The notes beneath the pieces are model-generated. The model saw nothing but the letters and a program-made list of their open reading frames with translations. It was not told the DNA's origin and made no database searches. Source: Lactuca virosa (lineage: Eukaryota; Streptophyta; Magnoliopsida; Asterales; Asteraceae). From it: a stretch of 64,000 bases of DNA. Location: assembly GCA_928212115.1 (NCBI GenBank), contig CAKMRJ010005523.1:109244079-109308078 (forward strand). Direction: 5' to 3'. The translations under genes were made by a program, and so were the position numbers. Each line of letters starts with the position of its first letter. The stretch's first letter is position 1. Below are positions 10,364 to 21,035 of this stretch, piece after piece.

Positions 10364-12628
10364 TAAAGAACGCCGAAATCCGAGTTATAACGAATAAGTT
10401 ATGGCTCGTCGAAGTTTTACGGCAAAACCGGCACGATACCAGGAGACGTAAATAGGGAATTTACGATAGAGGAATTTTTTGGCCTTAGTTAGTGATCTAA
10501 AAAAAAGTTGTAGTATACGTTAAACCAAGCGCGTGCATAAAAGACGCCCAAATCTGACTTCGCATGAGGAAGTATGAATTTTCTAAGATTTGGCATAGTA
10601 GTGCACGACCCGAAACTCGAATTTTTATATCGAGCGTTTATTTTCCTTACGCGACCTAATGAGATTTGAAGATCTCATAATAGGAAGTCAACGATAAAAA
10701 AAAGATGAAAACGGAGTCCGATGAAAGGTTACGAATTTTTTCGGGTCATTTAACAGTATAATCTCCTCCTACTGTTAAAATTAAGATCGGTCGAGAATTA
10801 GCCGACGGAGTCAAAAGAAAGTGTGTAGATCCTATTTTTAACCTACGCGTGGATATAAAAAACGTCAAAAACGGAGCTCGTATGCGAAAGTTACGGATTT
10901 TAGAAGTCGGAAGTGTGCTGTGCGAAAATGGATGACGTGGCACAATCTTGGCCATTGCTTTCTCCCCAAGTTTTGCCACCAGATGGTGAAATGCGGCACC
11001 AAGTACAGCCATATTTCACCCTATAAATAGAACCTCTCCACCCTTTTTCTTCACACCTTTCCCATTCTTTTCTTCTCTCTACACTCTCTCTAAACCTCCC
11101 AAAAACTCCCCAGCGGCTAGAAGAAAAGCCCCGGAGCGCTCGACGGCTCCGAGAAGAAGAGTTTTCGGCTCGGAAGTTCTGCCCCTACAGAGCACAGATT
11201 ATAGCCAAACCCCCTCGTAGGTAAGATACGCCTACCTAATTTTTAATATAGCTTTTATTAAATATAGTAACGTTATTAGGACCTTATAATAATGATTTGA
11301 GCTATTATTATGACTTATATAAGTGTCGTTATAAATATCTTTTACCTCTCGCGGTACGGGGAATCTGGTTTAAAGGGCCGCATAGGTTTGTTGGATTTCA
11401 GAAGTGCTATATGCCAAAATGGTCCTGCCATCCTCGGTTGTTTTATGTTGACCCCTGTCTGTACATAGTGGTTGGAAAAATATTGTTTAAAACGTCCTTA
11501 TATAATAAGAATAATAATAATAATATAATAATAATATAATAATAAGACTACTATAATAGTCACGGTAATATTAGACTAAAATCTAGTGGTATTAATACTA
11601 GGTTTCGTCGAAGGAAATTATTTTTTAGAAGCAAACGCTGTCTGAGTTCGGAATCAACCACCTTAACCAGTGAGTGCATAGTTACTTTCATCTTACACAT
11701 AGATTTTGAAAGTATTTTATATAAATTACGTGCTATGTGTGCATATTATCTGTATACTTCTTATCTATGCTGGATGAACGATTTTATACATGTTTTTAAA
11801 TAATTTAAACCTTTATAGTATTTTATATCTACGAATATGTGGGTTAAAACATGGGTAGATGAATGATGAGAGATGAAAGATGATATGAGTGAAACATTGG
11901 CAGCTATAAGACTTAGTGCCTAACAAATAACGTCAGCAACTATGGACTTAGTGCCTATTGAATAAACATTGGTAGCTATGGACTTAGTACCTGTTAGATA
12001 AACGTTGGTAGCTATGGACTTAGTACCTATTAGATAAACACTGGTAGCTATGGATTTAGTACCCGATGAATGAACTTTAGCAGCTATGGAATTAGTGCTT
12101 TACGAACGAGCATTGGCAGCTATGGACTTAGTGCCTGTCATATAAACCCTGCAGGACTTCGGAATGAACGAATGCAGGATAAATGACTCTTAGGTTAGAC
12201 CTTAAGAGTAAGGAAGATAATGGGGATGGGTAATTGGGTTGATTGTTTGATGTTTAAACATAATAATTAAATTATTGTGGGTTGAAAACCCTATGTACTC
12301 ACCAGGTTTCCCAACCTCACCCACTCAAGATTATTTGTATCACAGGTGTCGATATGAAGTTACATTACACTGAGAGATTAAAGATATGTAGATCACTAGT
12401 GTAAATGAATGTAAGTTCTGTTTATGCTTATGTTTCTGTATTGATGATGACATCCCAAATGTTTTAAAATGAACAAAAATACATTTATTCGGAAATGCTT
12501 TGATAACGTATTTATCATCTTTTTCTGGGAACAAATTCCGCAACATTTTTTATTAAAAGAGGTACTCTGATTTTTATAAAGCATAAACAAAATCGGTCTT
12601 TTCTAGACGTGAAAATGGGGATGTCACA
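10364..12628 (+). repeat. 5' LTR of the coding-less gypsy element
   Basis: It ends GGGGATGTCACA at 12628, two bases before a primer-binding site. A clear TATA box (TATAAATA, 11022-11029) is followed by a CT-rich stretch (11045-11110), typical of plant core promoters. A short (AAT)n-like run lies at about 11508-11545. The minisatellite at 11892-12150 sits between a degenerate donor-like site near 11672 and CTCACC plus ATCACAG|GTGTCG near 12298-12347. Confidence 0.75.
11892..12150 (+). repeat. Minisatellite in LTR, about seven 36-base units
   Basis: The unit reads approximately 'cattggtagctatggactt' then 'agtacctgttagataa'. I count about seven imperfect copies with phases near 11892, 11931, 11966, 12002, 12038, 12074 and 12110. 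The 3' LTR of the same element keeps only the last unit (from 14183). Confidence 0.85.
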
Positions 12629-12630
12629 GT

Positions 12631-12642
12631 TGGTATCAGAGC
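12631..12642 (+). other. Primer-binding site of the coding-less gypsy element
   Basis: TGGTATCAGAGC follows the LTR end after two bases. It proves that 10364-12628 acts as a 5' LTR rather than a solo LTR. Confidence 0.85.
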
Positions 12643-14176
12643 ATTAGTTTAAGCTAACTAGGAATAAGAATTTATTTCTAGACTTAAACTTAGAATGCTA
12701 AGAAATGATGGTGAGGAGTGTGTCTAATAAATTTTAGGTAATACACCTGAATAGACACAAACACTAGCAAATTTAGGGAGAATGCCTAACATGCTTTTAT
12801 GTGTTAATGAATTGTGATGTTTTACAATGCTATCGTTTGATCAGATCTATGGTCTGTTGCCGACTGGATCTGGAAATTTTATGTGTTCAGATTTCTAAAC
12901 GTTTAATTACGATATTAGAACTGGCATGTAACTTTTTGGAGTAATAAGGATGATTACACGTCTAAATCTTCTCTATCCATATTATCGTCTCGATGCAATG
13001 AATACATGCTTCTGTGAAAATAATTTCATGGTGAGACTCATAGAGAATTGAGTAAATAGAGGAAATGAAAAGGGTTATGATAGTGAATGACACCTATCAG
13101 AAGATATCGTAAGAGTGGTATCTTGCCTTTAGAATATGTTAGACAATACGTTTAGAGGAGTACGGTACGTCCGAAGTACACCTTTGATTGACGGGATGAT
13201 GGAACGATTGGCGTAATTCCTGAAGTTGTCCCATCGTATGACATTTCCACCACCAACCGATTTGAAGCAGAATTGATGATTGAAGATACGCGTGGAAGAA
13301 GTCCTAGTAGAGTCTAGGGAAAATTTTGTGATTGCTTGGACACATTTGTATGTGTTAAAGTTGTTTTTGTGATAATAACTTGGAAAGCTACGAGACAATA
13401 CTTGGGACGAGTATGAGTAGGTGTGAATGGTAGTAGAGGCCTATACTACCGGAAGCACAGGACTCACACTTGGATCAGGGAAAGTCACAAGGTTACCAAG
13501 AAGCTAGTAGTTGATTCCGTTTTATTCAAGTATGTCGTTACCATCGTTTCGGTAATGATTAAGAATATGATTGTTGTTTCGACCCTAGTGGTCATATCAA
13601 ATTGAGTCCGACTAAGATGAGTATGTTACGTGGTTTAGAGAACCAAGTTCGATGTAGCATCTAACTTAAGCCAGAACATTGAAGTGAAAGATAATCGAAG
13701 CGGTCAATAGAAGTATCACGCTAGTTAAAGAAGTTGGTAGCTAGAAATGCTACATGTTAAAATGTGATTATATCACATTAGAACATGAAGGAAAGTATAT
13801 TCCATTCTGGAATTTTACTCTAAGAGACCTGAGTCTGAGCATTGCAACATACGATGAGAGTTCATTAGAACGTGAACCATCGGTCTATCGTGGAAATCAA
13901 ATAAACTAATCTTAAGTTTGTTAAGAAGAAGAAGGAGTCTCTGATAAAGAGCGAGTTTGTGACATGAAGGTCATGATTGAAAGTGTAACAAGACATAGAG
14001 AATAGGTGCAAGATCAAGCACCACTTGCAGTCAAGAAGACCGGGAGTTAGATACGCATTCGAAGAAACATAGAAGTTATGATTATTACCTAGGATGAAGA
14101 GATAACGTATGGAGTCATTATACATCCCTGTTTCGTTGATGATTTCAGGACGTAATCATCCTAAGGGGGAGATAAT
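12643..14176 (+). other. Non-coding interior of the gypsy-like element
   Basis: No frame longer than about 90 codons and no recognisable retrotransposon motif. It ends in a polypurine tract. It may be a decayed pol (the 13100-14100 stretch has weak coding-like phrasing on the plus strand) or a replaced, non-coding interior. Confidence 0.5.
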
Positions 14177-14710
14177 TGTAACGAGCATTGGCAGCTATGG
14201 AGTTAGTGCCTGTCATATAAACCCTGGAAGCAATGGACTTCGGAATGAACTAATGCAGGATAAATGACCCTTAGGGTAGACCTTAAGAGTAAGGAATATA
14301 ATGGGGATGGGTAATTGGGTTGATTGTTTGATGTTTAAACATAATAATTAAATTATTGTGGGTTGAAAACCCTATGTACTCACCAAGTTTCCCAACCTGA
14401 CCCACTCAAGCTTATTTGTATCACAGGTGTCGATATGAAGTTACATTACACTGAGAGATTAAAGAGATGTAGATCACTAGTGTAAATGAATGTAAGTTCT
14501 GTTTATGCTTGTGTTTCTGTATTGACGATGACATCCCAAATGTTTTAAAATGAACAAAAATACATTTATTTGGAAATGCTTTGATAACGTATTTATCATG
14601 TTTTTCTGGGAACAAATTCCGCAATATTTTTTTATTAAAAGAGGTACTCTGATTTTTATAAAGCATAAACAAAATCGGTCTTTTCTGGCCGTGAAAATGG
14701 GGATGCCACA
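14177..14710 (+). repeat. Deleted 3' LTR of the coding-less gypsy element
   Basis: It begins TGTAAC straight after the polypurine tract but then jumps into the last minisatellite unit (GAGCATTGGCAG). From there it parallels 12114-12628 closely to the end GGGGATGCCACA. About 1.7 kb of LTR is missing between the first six bases and the repeat. Confidence 0.8.
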
Positions 14711-15169
14711 CCTATAGAGGCTAAAAATTATAAATATGACACTGAAACGTGTCTTAAATGAGATTGCCAAATATAAGACTTAGAACATGAAAGAATCAAA
14801 CAAAAAGAATATAAATCAAAACCAGAGGCAACGTCAACAAAAACTTTGAGTTGATCTACGAAATAAAGTTCTCTAGCGTATGACCAATCCAAATCTGCAA
14901 CGTCCCGATTTTCATAACAAAATTTTTCATGTTTATAAAACAACATTTCATTTATTCGTGACAAATACCAATGTTTTAAATTCAAAAGTCATTTATCTTA
15001 TTTCAGAATATACGCGGAAACAGGTTGTCAATACGTGTGTACAGTCGAGCTTCGCCCTTTTTACTATCTGTTTCAGTACCTGAAAAACATTTATATTCAA
15101 CTGGGTAAGCATGAAGCTTAGTGAGTTTCCCAAAATACCATATCCCACAATACATATACAATGCATACA

Positions 15170-15310
15170 TATAATGACCTTCAACATAAAGTTTGTCCGC
15201 CCTTAGCTTTCAACATGAAGCTGGTCTGCTACTTTTTGGCTTTCAACATAAAGCTGGTCCACCCGAGTCTTTTGACCTTCAACACAAGGTTGGTCTGCCC
15301 TCAACACATA
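15170..15310 (-). repeat. Minisatellite in Gypsy-A LTR
   Basis: About four imperfect units of roughly 32-36 bases contain 'ctttcaacataaagctggtc' variants. They occupy the same relative LTR position as the arrays of the other gypsy LTRs here. Confidence 0.75.
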
Positions 15311-15529
15311 ATATATCAACACATGTATGGCATACAAAGGATACATACTGGAGTATACAATATTCTAACATACCCGAGTCTTTTGGCCTAATTGCATACT
15401 ACAAGGAAACTATATCCTAACATACAAAGAATACATACTGAAGTATAGAATATAGTGGGAAGAACTCACCTAGACAATTATTCAGACAATTGACAACTAT
15501 CTGGGTGATCCTAATAGCGATCCAACTGC

Positions 15530-16317
15530 CAGGTAATAAATTTTAACATTTGATTTGTTATTATATTGTATGATTAATAAATTTAACAAATGAGACTGAT
15601 TTGTTAATTTATTATATGATTAATAAATTGTAACAAATGATTTATTAATATATTAATTAGCAATAGTGATAATTAATTAAGAACTAATTAGAGATTAATT
15701 GAAATTAATTTCAAGTTAATTAGAATTAATTATAAGTGCATGGGCTAAACTGTAATTGTTAAATAGTTAAACGAAATAGGTTTTCTAGATCGTTCTATGC
15801 ATGACCGGTTTTGGCTAGTCATTTTAGGGTTTCTAGATTAACCCTATTAGATAATTATGGAGTTGGATAATTACCTAATTCAAGATATTATTATATTCAT
15901 ATTAGGGTTATCCAATGCTTCCTTATCAACTATAAAAAGGATCCACAAGGTCTCATATTTTCGTCTACTCCTTTACACTCTCAAGAGCTGAAAATTTGCT
16001 CTAGTTTCCTTCTCCTTAAATCTTCTAGTTATTAGGGTTTGGGGTACAAGCCATTAGAGGCATCCAAGCTTTTGGTGCTTGCTTTCCAAGGAACTACAAT
16101 AGGAATCAATTTGATTATTTGATATAATAAGCAAGAGGTATGTAACCCTAATCTTTATGTGATATTCAATTTTCATAGTCTCTCTCTAGGGTTTCTTGAT
16201 ATTCATTGTTTATTGCTATCAATAAAGAAAACATAGATCCAAACTAGATTGCATGTGAACTTAAGGGTTAAGTGTTTTTCCGTTCATATGTGTTTATATA
16301 ACCTAGAAAACTCATCA
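15530..16317 (+). mobile_element. Copia solo LTR nested in Gypsy-A
   Basis: The AT-rich block (15545-15740), a TATA-like TATAAAAAGG near 15932, 'agaggcatccaagc' near 16056, donor-like AAGAG|GTATGT (16138), 'aaacatagatccaaactaga' near 16227 and an end ...ACTCATCA match the layout of the other copia LTRs. The right end (16317) is clear; the left end is uncertain by tens of bases because the usual TGTTGG start is not recognisable. No primer site or interior follows, so it is a solo LTR or truncated. Confidence 0.65.
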
Positions 16318-17103
16318 ATAAGGATCAGCAGACAGGACAATTGGGATGCAGGATCATTTCGACATATAGCCTTTTTGAAATCCAACAACCAAGCTAACAT
16401 GACCATTCTAGACACCTCTCCCGTAAGTAGATCAATCAATATTATTACTATAATTACTGATAAATCTTATTTATACATTCATAACAACGACTATGAGTAT
16501 AAATATAAGTTACACTTTAAGTGTAATAAGTGTAGCCTACTTACACAGAGTTTTTAGCGAAAAACGGGAATTTCGCAGGCAGAACTTTGATACCGAGCAA
16601 TCCTATTTCTTCGGACTCTCAGTTTCCTCAGAGCCTTGCTAAATGCTCCTGATAACTACAAAATATTGAGCTTATAATCTCAAAATACTTCAGAGAGAAA
16701 GAAGGATAGGTGTGAGGATGAATGGGGCTTAATGTTGTACTTATAGGCAATTTTTCGAGGATGCACGCCACACACAACTACCAGGAACGCCGCGCACTTG
16801 GGTGGTGCTGGAGGGTGCCACAAGTCACTTTCCTGGTGGTCCACGTGTCGCCTTCTAACAAGCTACATGCCGCGCAATGTGCATGTGCGTGCAATTTTCT
16901 AATTTTTGTAAACTATGTAACTTCTTCATATGACCTCCTTTTTGATGTTATTTATATTCTCTTGTAGCTATCGATGAGATCTAAAACTTTTGTTTAGACT
17001 TCGTTGACTAATTATCAATTTATTTTTAATTTGTTATTTAGAAGGCTTAGAATGCTAAACTCCATTTAAAATTCATATCTATGTTAAACGACATCCGTTC
17101 TCG

Positions 17104-18774
17104 TGTAACATCCGGATTTCCAGGTATCATAGTTTAAATATTGTTTTGAGATGAGAAGAGGGACTCGACGAGTTGACGCATAAACTCGTCGAGTAGGATC
17201 GCGTCTGATGACTCGGATTAATGAAAGGACTAAACGAGTCGGAGAGTCGACTCGACAACTCCGCGCTGTTGACAGAAACCCTAAATATTTGGGCCTGGAC
17301 CCTATTTAAAGGCACTTATGGCCTTCATTTGCGGCTACCTTTCCAGAAGAGAGAACCCTAGCGAGTTTGAGTGTGTAGAGTGAGAGGAAGAGCTATCTTG
17401 AGCTGTTTGGTGTGATTTTGCAAAGGAGGAGAAGAGTTCCAACAAGAAGTACTAGAGGAGGTTGTTATTCTGAGTTAGTCAAGCAAGGATTTTCATTCTG
17501 AGGTACCAAATCGAACCCCTCTTCTTCCATATTGTGTAGATTCCATTTTTGGGTTTAGGGCTTGAATCACTTCATTTTGGGGTCTTGAATGTATCAAATC
17601 TCTCTTCCTAGTTGTGTTATATATCTGGACCTTTCTAGGTCCAGAGAGCCAGAAAGTATGAAGCTTTAGTCGAGTAATCATGGGGTTTTGAAGCTAGGAA
17701 GCATTAATGGGGTTTCCAAGGTATATAATGCAAGATACACCATGCATGGACACCAAGTTCAGACCTTTACGTGATTTTTGGGTGTTAAGAGGCCAGATCT
17801 ATAAGTTAGAGAAACAGATCTGACCTCAGAAGGACAAATGAGTGTTGCCATGGAGGAAACTCGCCGAGTCGGATCGGGTTGCCCCGCGATTTGTGATCAG
17901 TGGTAACCCGTCGAGTGAAAGGTTAACTCGACGAGTCGAGTAAGGCCTTAGGAGGATTTAGAGGACACGTATGGACTCGCCGAGTCACCCGAGTGCACTC
18001 GACGAGTCTGGTCAAAGTTGGACCGTTGACTGGAGTTGACTTTCGTTGACTTTTAGGGTTTGGTCAACAAGTGGACATTTGGACCATTGGAGGGGTAAAA
18101 TGGTCTTTTCCCCTTCTGTGAGATTATAGGAAGGGATTAGTCTAGCCTTGAGAATCGTTGTTAATTAGAGTTAAATTACTTTATGTGATTAGGCGGAGGC
18201 TAGAGCATTATTTTGAGTTCGAGACTTTCCGAGATTACCCGAGGTGAGTCTTCTCACTATACATTACCTAGAGTGGTATCCATGTGTAGATCGGAGGGTC
18301 TTATGTGTTATGTGTTTACTCGAGATTATGTGTATTGTGATTTATGTATGCTATGTGATATTTAGACCGGACCGGAGGGGTCCAACGATTTAGACTGGAC
18401 CAGAGGGTCCAACGAGCTAGACCGGACCGGAGGGTCCAACGAGCTACGGGACTGGAAGGTCCCGCTGAGACACATTGACCAGGGGGTCTTAACGAGTTGT
18501 AGCCTCGAGTGGCTTATGTGCTGTATGTAGTATTTTGGGGAACTCACTAAGCATTTATGATTACCATGTTATGTGATATGTGTTTCAGGTACTAGCGAGG
18601 ATCGCGGGAAGGCGCCGTCATGATTTGTACACACTGGCATATGATTATGTTTTTTGAGATTCTGGGATATGTTTTATTGTGATGACATTTGATACACATG
18701 AGATTTTGAGAATATTATATGAGTTTTATTGTGTTTGAAAAATGAAAAATTATTTTAAAATTTACGTCGTTACA
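17104..18774 (+). mobile_element. Gypsy-C: solo LTR with perfect target duplication TCTCG
   Basis: TGTAACATCC... to ...GTCGTTACA, 1671 bases, flanked by TCTCG at 17099-17103 and 18775-18779. The perfect duplication shows insertion into Gypsy-A followed by LTR-LTR recombination. A TATA-like CCCTATTTAAAG lies near 17301. Palindromes of the type ACTCG-N-CGAGT occur at 17163, 17184, 17869, 17926, 17975 and 17997. Donor-like CGAG|GTGAGT (18243/18244), CTCACTAAGC (18543) and TGTTTCAG|GTAC (18588/18589) enclose a minisatellite. It is closely related to the solo LTR at 33020-34676. Confidence 0.93.
18361..18500 (+). repeat. Minisatellite in Gypsy-C
   Basis: Imperfect repeats of 'gaccggaccggagggtccaa' with 'cgagcta' spacers, decaying toward 18500. 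It corresponds in position to 34240-34430 in the related solo LTR. Confidence 0.8.
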
Positions 18775-19257
18775 TCTCGACTGTATGTATATTGATGAAA
18801 TTGTATCTACAAGATCTTTAACTCTTGTTTAGATTGTTTCGGCTAACAAACGACTATCGTGATATCAGTTTCTTTTTCGCGCACTGCTATATTGAAACTT
18901 CTAAAAACCATAACTTCCTCATATAAAGTCACATTTAGATGTTCTCTATATGCACACTCTCCGTTTTACGACCACTACAAATTTCATTAACATTACTTAG
19001 GCTAATAAGTAATCTATCTCTAATTCGTATTTTTTACCACACATAGACGTGTCGGTTTAATCGCAAAACTTCGAAGAAGCATAACTTCTTCATACAAAGT
19101 CAGATTCGTGCGTTATATATATCTATGGAAATCGTATTGATGTTTCCTACATGTTTATGATGATTACTTTGGCTAAAAAGTAATATATTTGTACTTTTAA
19201 TTTTCTAAATGACGATTTATATTGAATTCTATTGGAATACGAAAATGGGGTGTTACA

Positions 19258-21035
19258 CAATCATTCTTTGATACAATGTATCTTATACACAACATAGATA
19301 ATCATAACATAAAACCTAATAAATATATTTACACAACTGACTAGACAAAGAAAGGTAGCAAGTTTGAGAATATAATAGATATCAGTGATAGATATATACA
19401 AGGTAATAACATATAACCAACACCCTTTACCAGCATAGATGTAGCATGTGCATCAATCTCTATTGGAGGTGCAAGAAGAACAATAAACTGTGGTGGACTA
19501 GATGCCAAAAGAGAATGAACAGAAGGGAATTGATGAAAAGATGGCTGAAACTTATAATGGTTTGTATATTTTAAAAAAGTTTATTTATCTAAAGCAACTT
19601 TAAAAGCCGCTTTACATTGATTCGTAGCCCGAGGTCGTTATGGAACAACAAAAAACAACAAAATTAGTAAATACTTACGACTCTTTATCTTCATGAGACT
19701 TGAGACGAGTCACCTCTATAATCAATTCACAAACAATCAAATCAATAACAGGAAGCATGTTATGATGAAGTATTGTTCTACATAATCCTTTAAAATCAGA
19801 CCATAATTCCATAAAAAAAACTAAACTAAATGACGCTTTTCCCTCCAAGCAATGCATGGTGTGATACTTTCAACTCAACATATTCTATTAGTCCCATATA
19901 TATCATACATATCGTCGTAAAAATCGTAAAGGCTCATAGTATTTTAATGGAGGACTCGAATTCATATTCCAACAATCTCTAATTCAAAATGTTGTGTTGC
20001 AAAACTAATAATTTTGCTTTTTATCCTTTTTCACCGTAAGTCTAGAAGAGAGTTCAAAAGATCTTAAGATTCTTTTAAGGTTTTATGTGTTTTCCATAGA
20101 CCAAGAACCGAGGAATATGACATTATCAATATGCTACAAATGTGATATGACAAGCCTTTTTTTGGAAATTAATCTGCCGAATAAATTCCTTTCTCTTTAG
20201 TTTCCTCTATGGCATTGTGAAAGCAGTCAACAACTGTGATTTATACAAAATATGCTCGAAGATGTCTCTTTTTAACCCTACTTTCTATAAGGAGTTCTAC
20301 CATAAGGGTGAGAGAAGTGGTGATGACACCACCGAACTCCACCTCAGCCTTCTCCACCCCCACCTCACTTTGTAGAGGAAGTTTGCCAAGCATTCATAGG
20401 AAAGAAGGAGGCGAGAAAGAAGAAGAAATTAGGAGAAGAAGTATAGGTGAGAGATGAGAGAGACTCGGTAACGGGGTCGGTCCATAGGTTTTTCATGCCC
20501 AAGGGAAATAGACTTAAGGAATCCCCTATAAGACTTGCACACAACATAAATATATAAAACAAAAATACAACATTAGTTTTTTTACTTAAAAAAATTGTAT
20601 TCATACAAATCAACACTTGCACGCATCACCTAAACTATGTACTTGTGCATTATTTGAAGGTAATATAGGTTGAAGCGTCGGGAGGACTTCATATATGTAG
20701 AATATTTCAACTCCATGTCCATCTGTTGAATTGTGAAAAATGAAACAAATGCTATCAAATGTATTACAAAATCTAAGAGTAAAAAAACATATAAAGGAAA
20801 AATGATATGAGGGATACGGAATGCAATATTTTACCATTGTGACTACTATACCCTCAAATAGGTTTCATGTATATCTCAGTGAATATAGTCTCATTTTTCA
20901 AACAAAAGAAAGATAATCAGGAGTCAGAGAGAAATTCTATGGCCTTTTATTAGTTATTAGCACGTTGCCAAGCAAATATAATTGCGACTTATCTCCCATT
21001 TGATGAATTTCAATGAAATGGAACACCAAATAAAA
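19258..21035. other. Unassigned interval between gypsy LTRs
   Basis: No LTR termini or long frames. A gag-like minus-strand fragment lies at 19675-19857. Two further minus-strand stretches look weakly protein-like: about 19548-19432, following a TTTCAG, and 20610-20750, with phrases such as GVEIFYIYEVLP. I cannot assign either to a family. A purine-rich stretch at 20395-20455 looks simple. This could be pre-insertion DNA or an older transposon. Confidence 0.4.
19675..19857 (-). pseudogene. Decayed copia-type Gag fragment
   Basis: About 60 codons on the minus strand. The pattern F-x-M-E-L-x-x-D-F-x-x-L ... I-L-H-x-x-x-L-P-x-x-D ... E-L ... R-L-K-S resembles the conserved middle of UBN2-type Gag proteins of a different copia lineage, in which 'ILHRxPLP' followed by 'RLKS' is common. 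No neighbouring zinc knuckle or pol is readable. This is recognition by pattern only. Confidence 0.4.

Larger units (their letters stand above)
10364..14710 (+). mobile_element. Coding-less gypsy-like element with asymmetric LTRs
   Basis: A long LTR (10364-12628) is followed by a primer site, about 1.5 kb of non-coding interior, a polypurine tract (CTAAGGGGGA, 14161-14170) and a second, much shorter LTR (14177-14710). The phrase around 14145-14170 resembles the usual 3' end of plant gypsy elements. No protease, RT or integrase motif is readable in the interior. It is either a large-derivative type element or an internally deleted copy. Its left edge abuts the Copia-2 LTR without a visible TGTAAC terminus, so the 5' end is truncated or lies elsewhere. 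Confidence 0.7.
14896..19257 (-). mobile_element. Gypsy-A: minus-strand gypsy solo LTR with two nested insertions
   Basis: The plus-strand ends are TGCAAC... and ...GGTGTTACA, flanked by AAATC and CAATC, a probable five-base duplication with one change. Orientation is minus because, read on the minus strand, the order is promoter (CCTATAAGTA near 16745), donor-like AG|GTGAGT (15479), CTCACTAAGC, then TTTTTCAG|GTACTG (15080). Two later insertions interrupt it: a copia solo LTR (about 15.5-16.3 kb) and Gypsy-C (17104-18774). Removing both leaves an LTR of about 1.9 kb. Confidence 0.78.

Noticed and set aside
15170..15310. Regularly spaced repeats that might suggest a CRISPR array
   Set aside because: Units are tandem without unique spacers, lie in a gypsy LTR and in a eukaryotic genome. 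It is a minisatellite.
20395..20455. Glutamate/arginine-rich frame as a regulatory protein end
   Set aside because: It is a purine-rich simple-sequence tract with no supporting domain or neighbouring exon.
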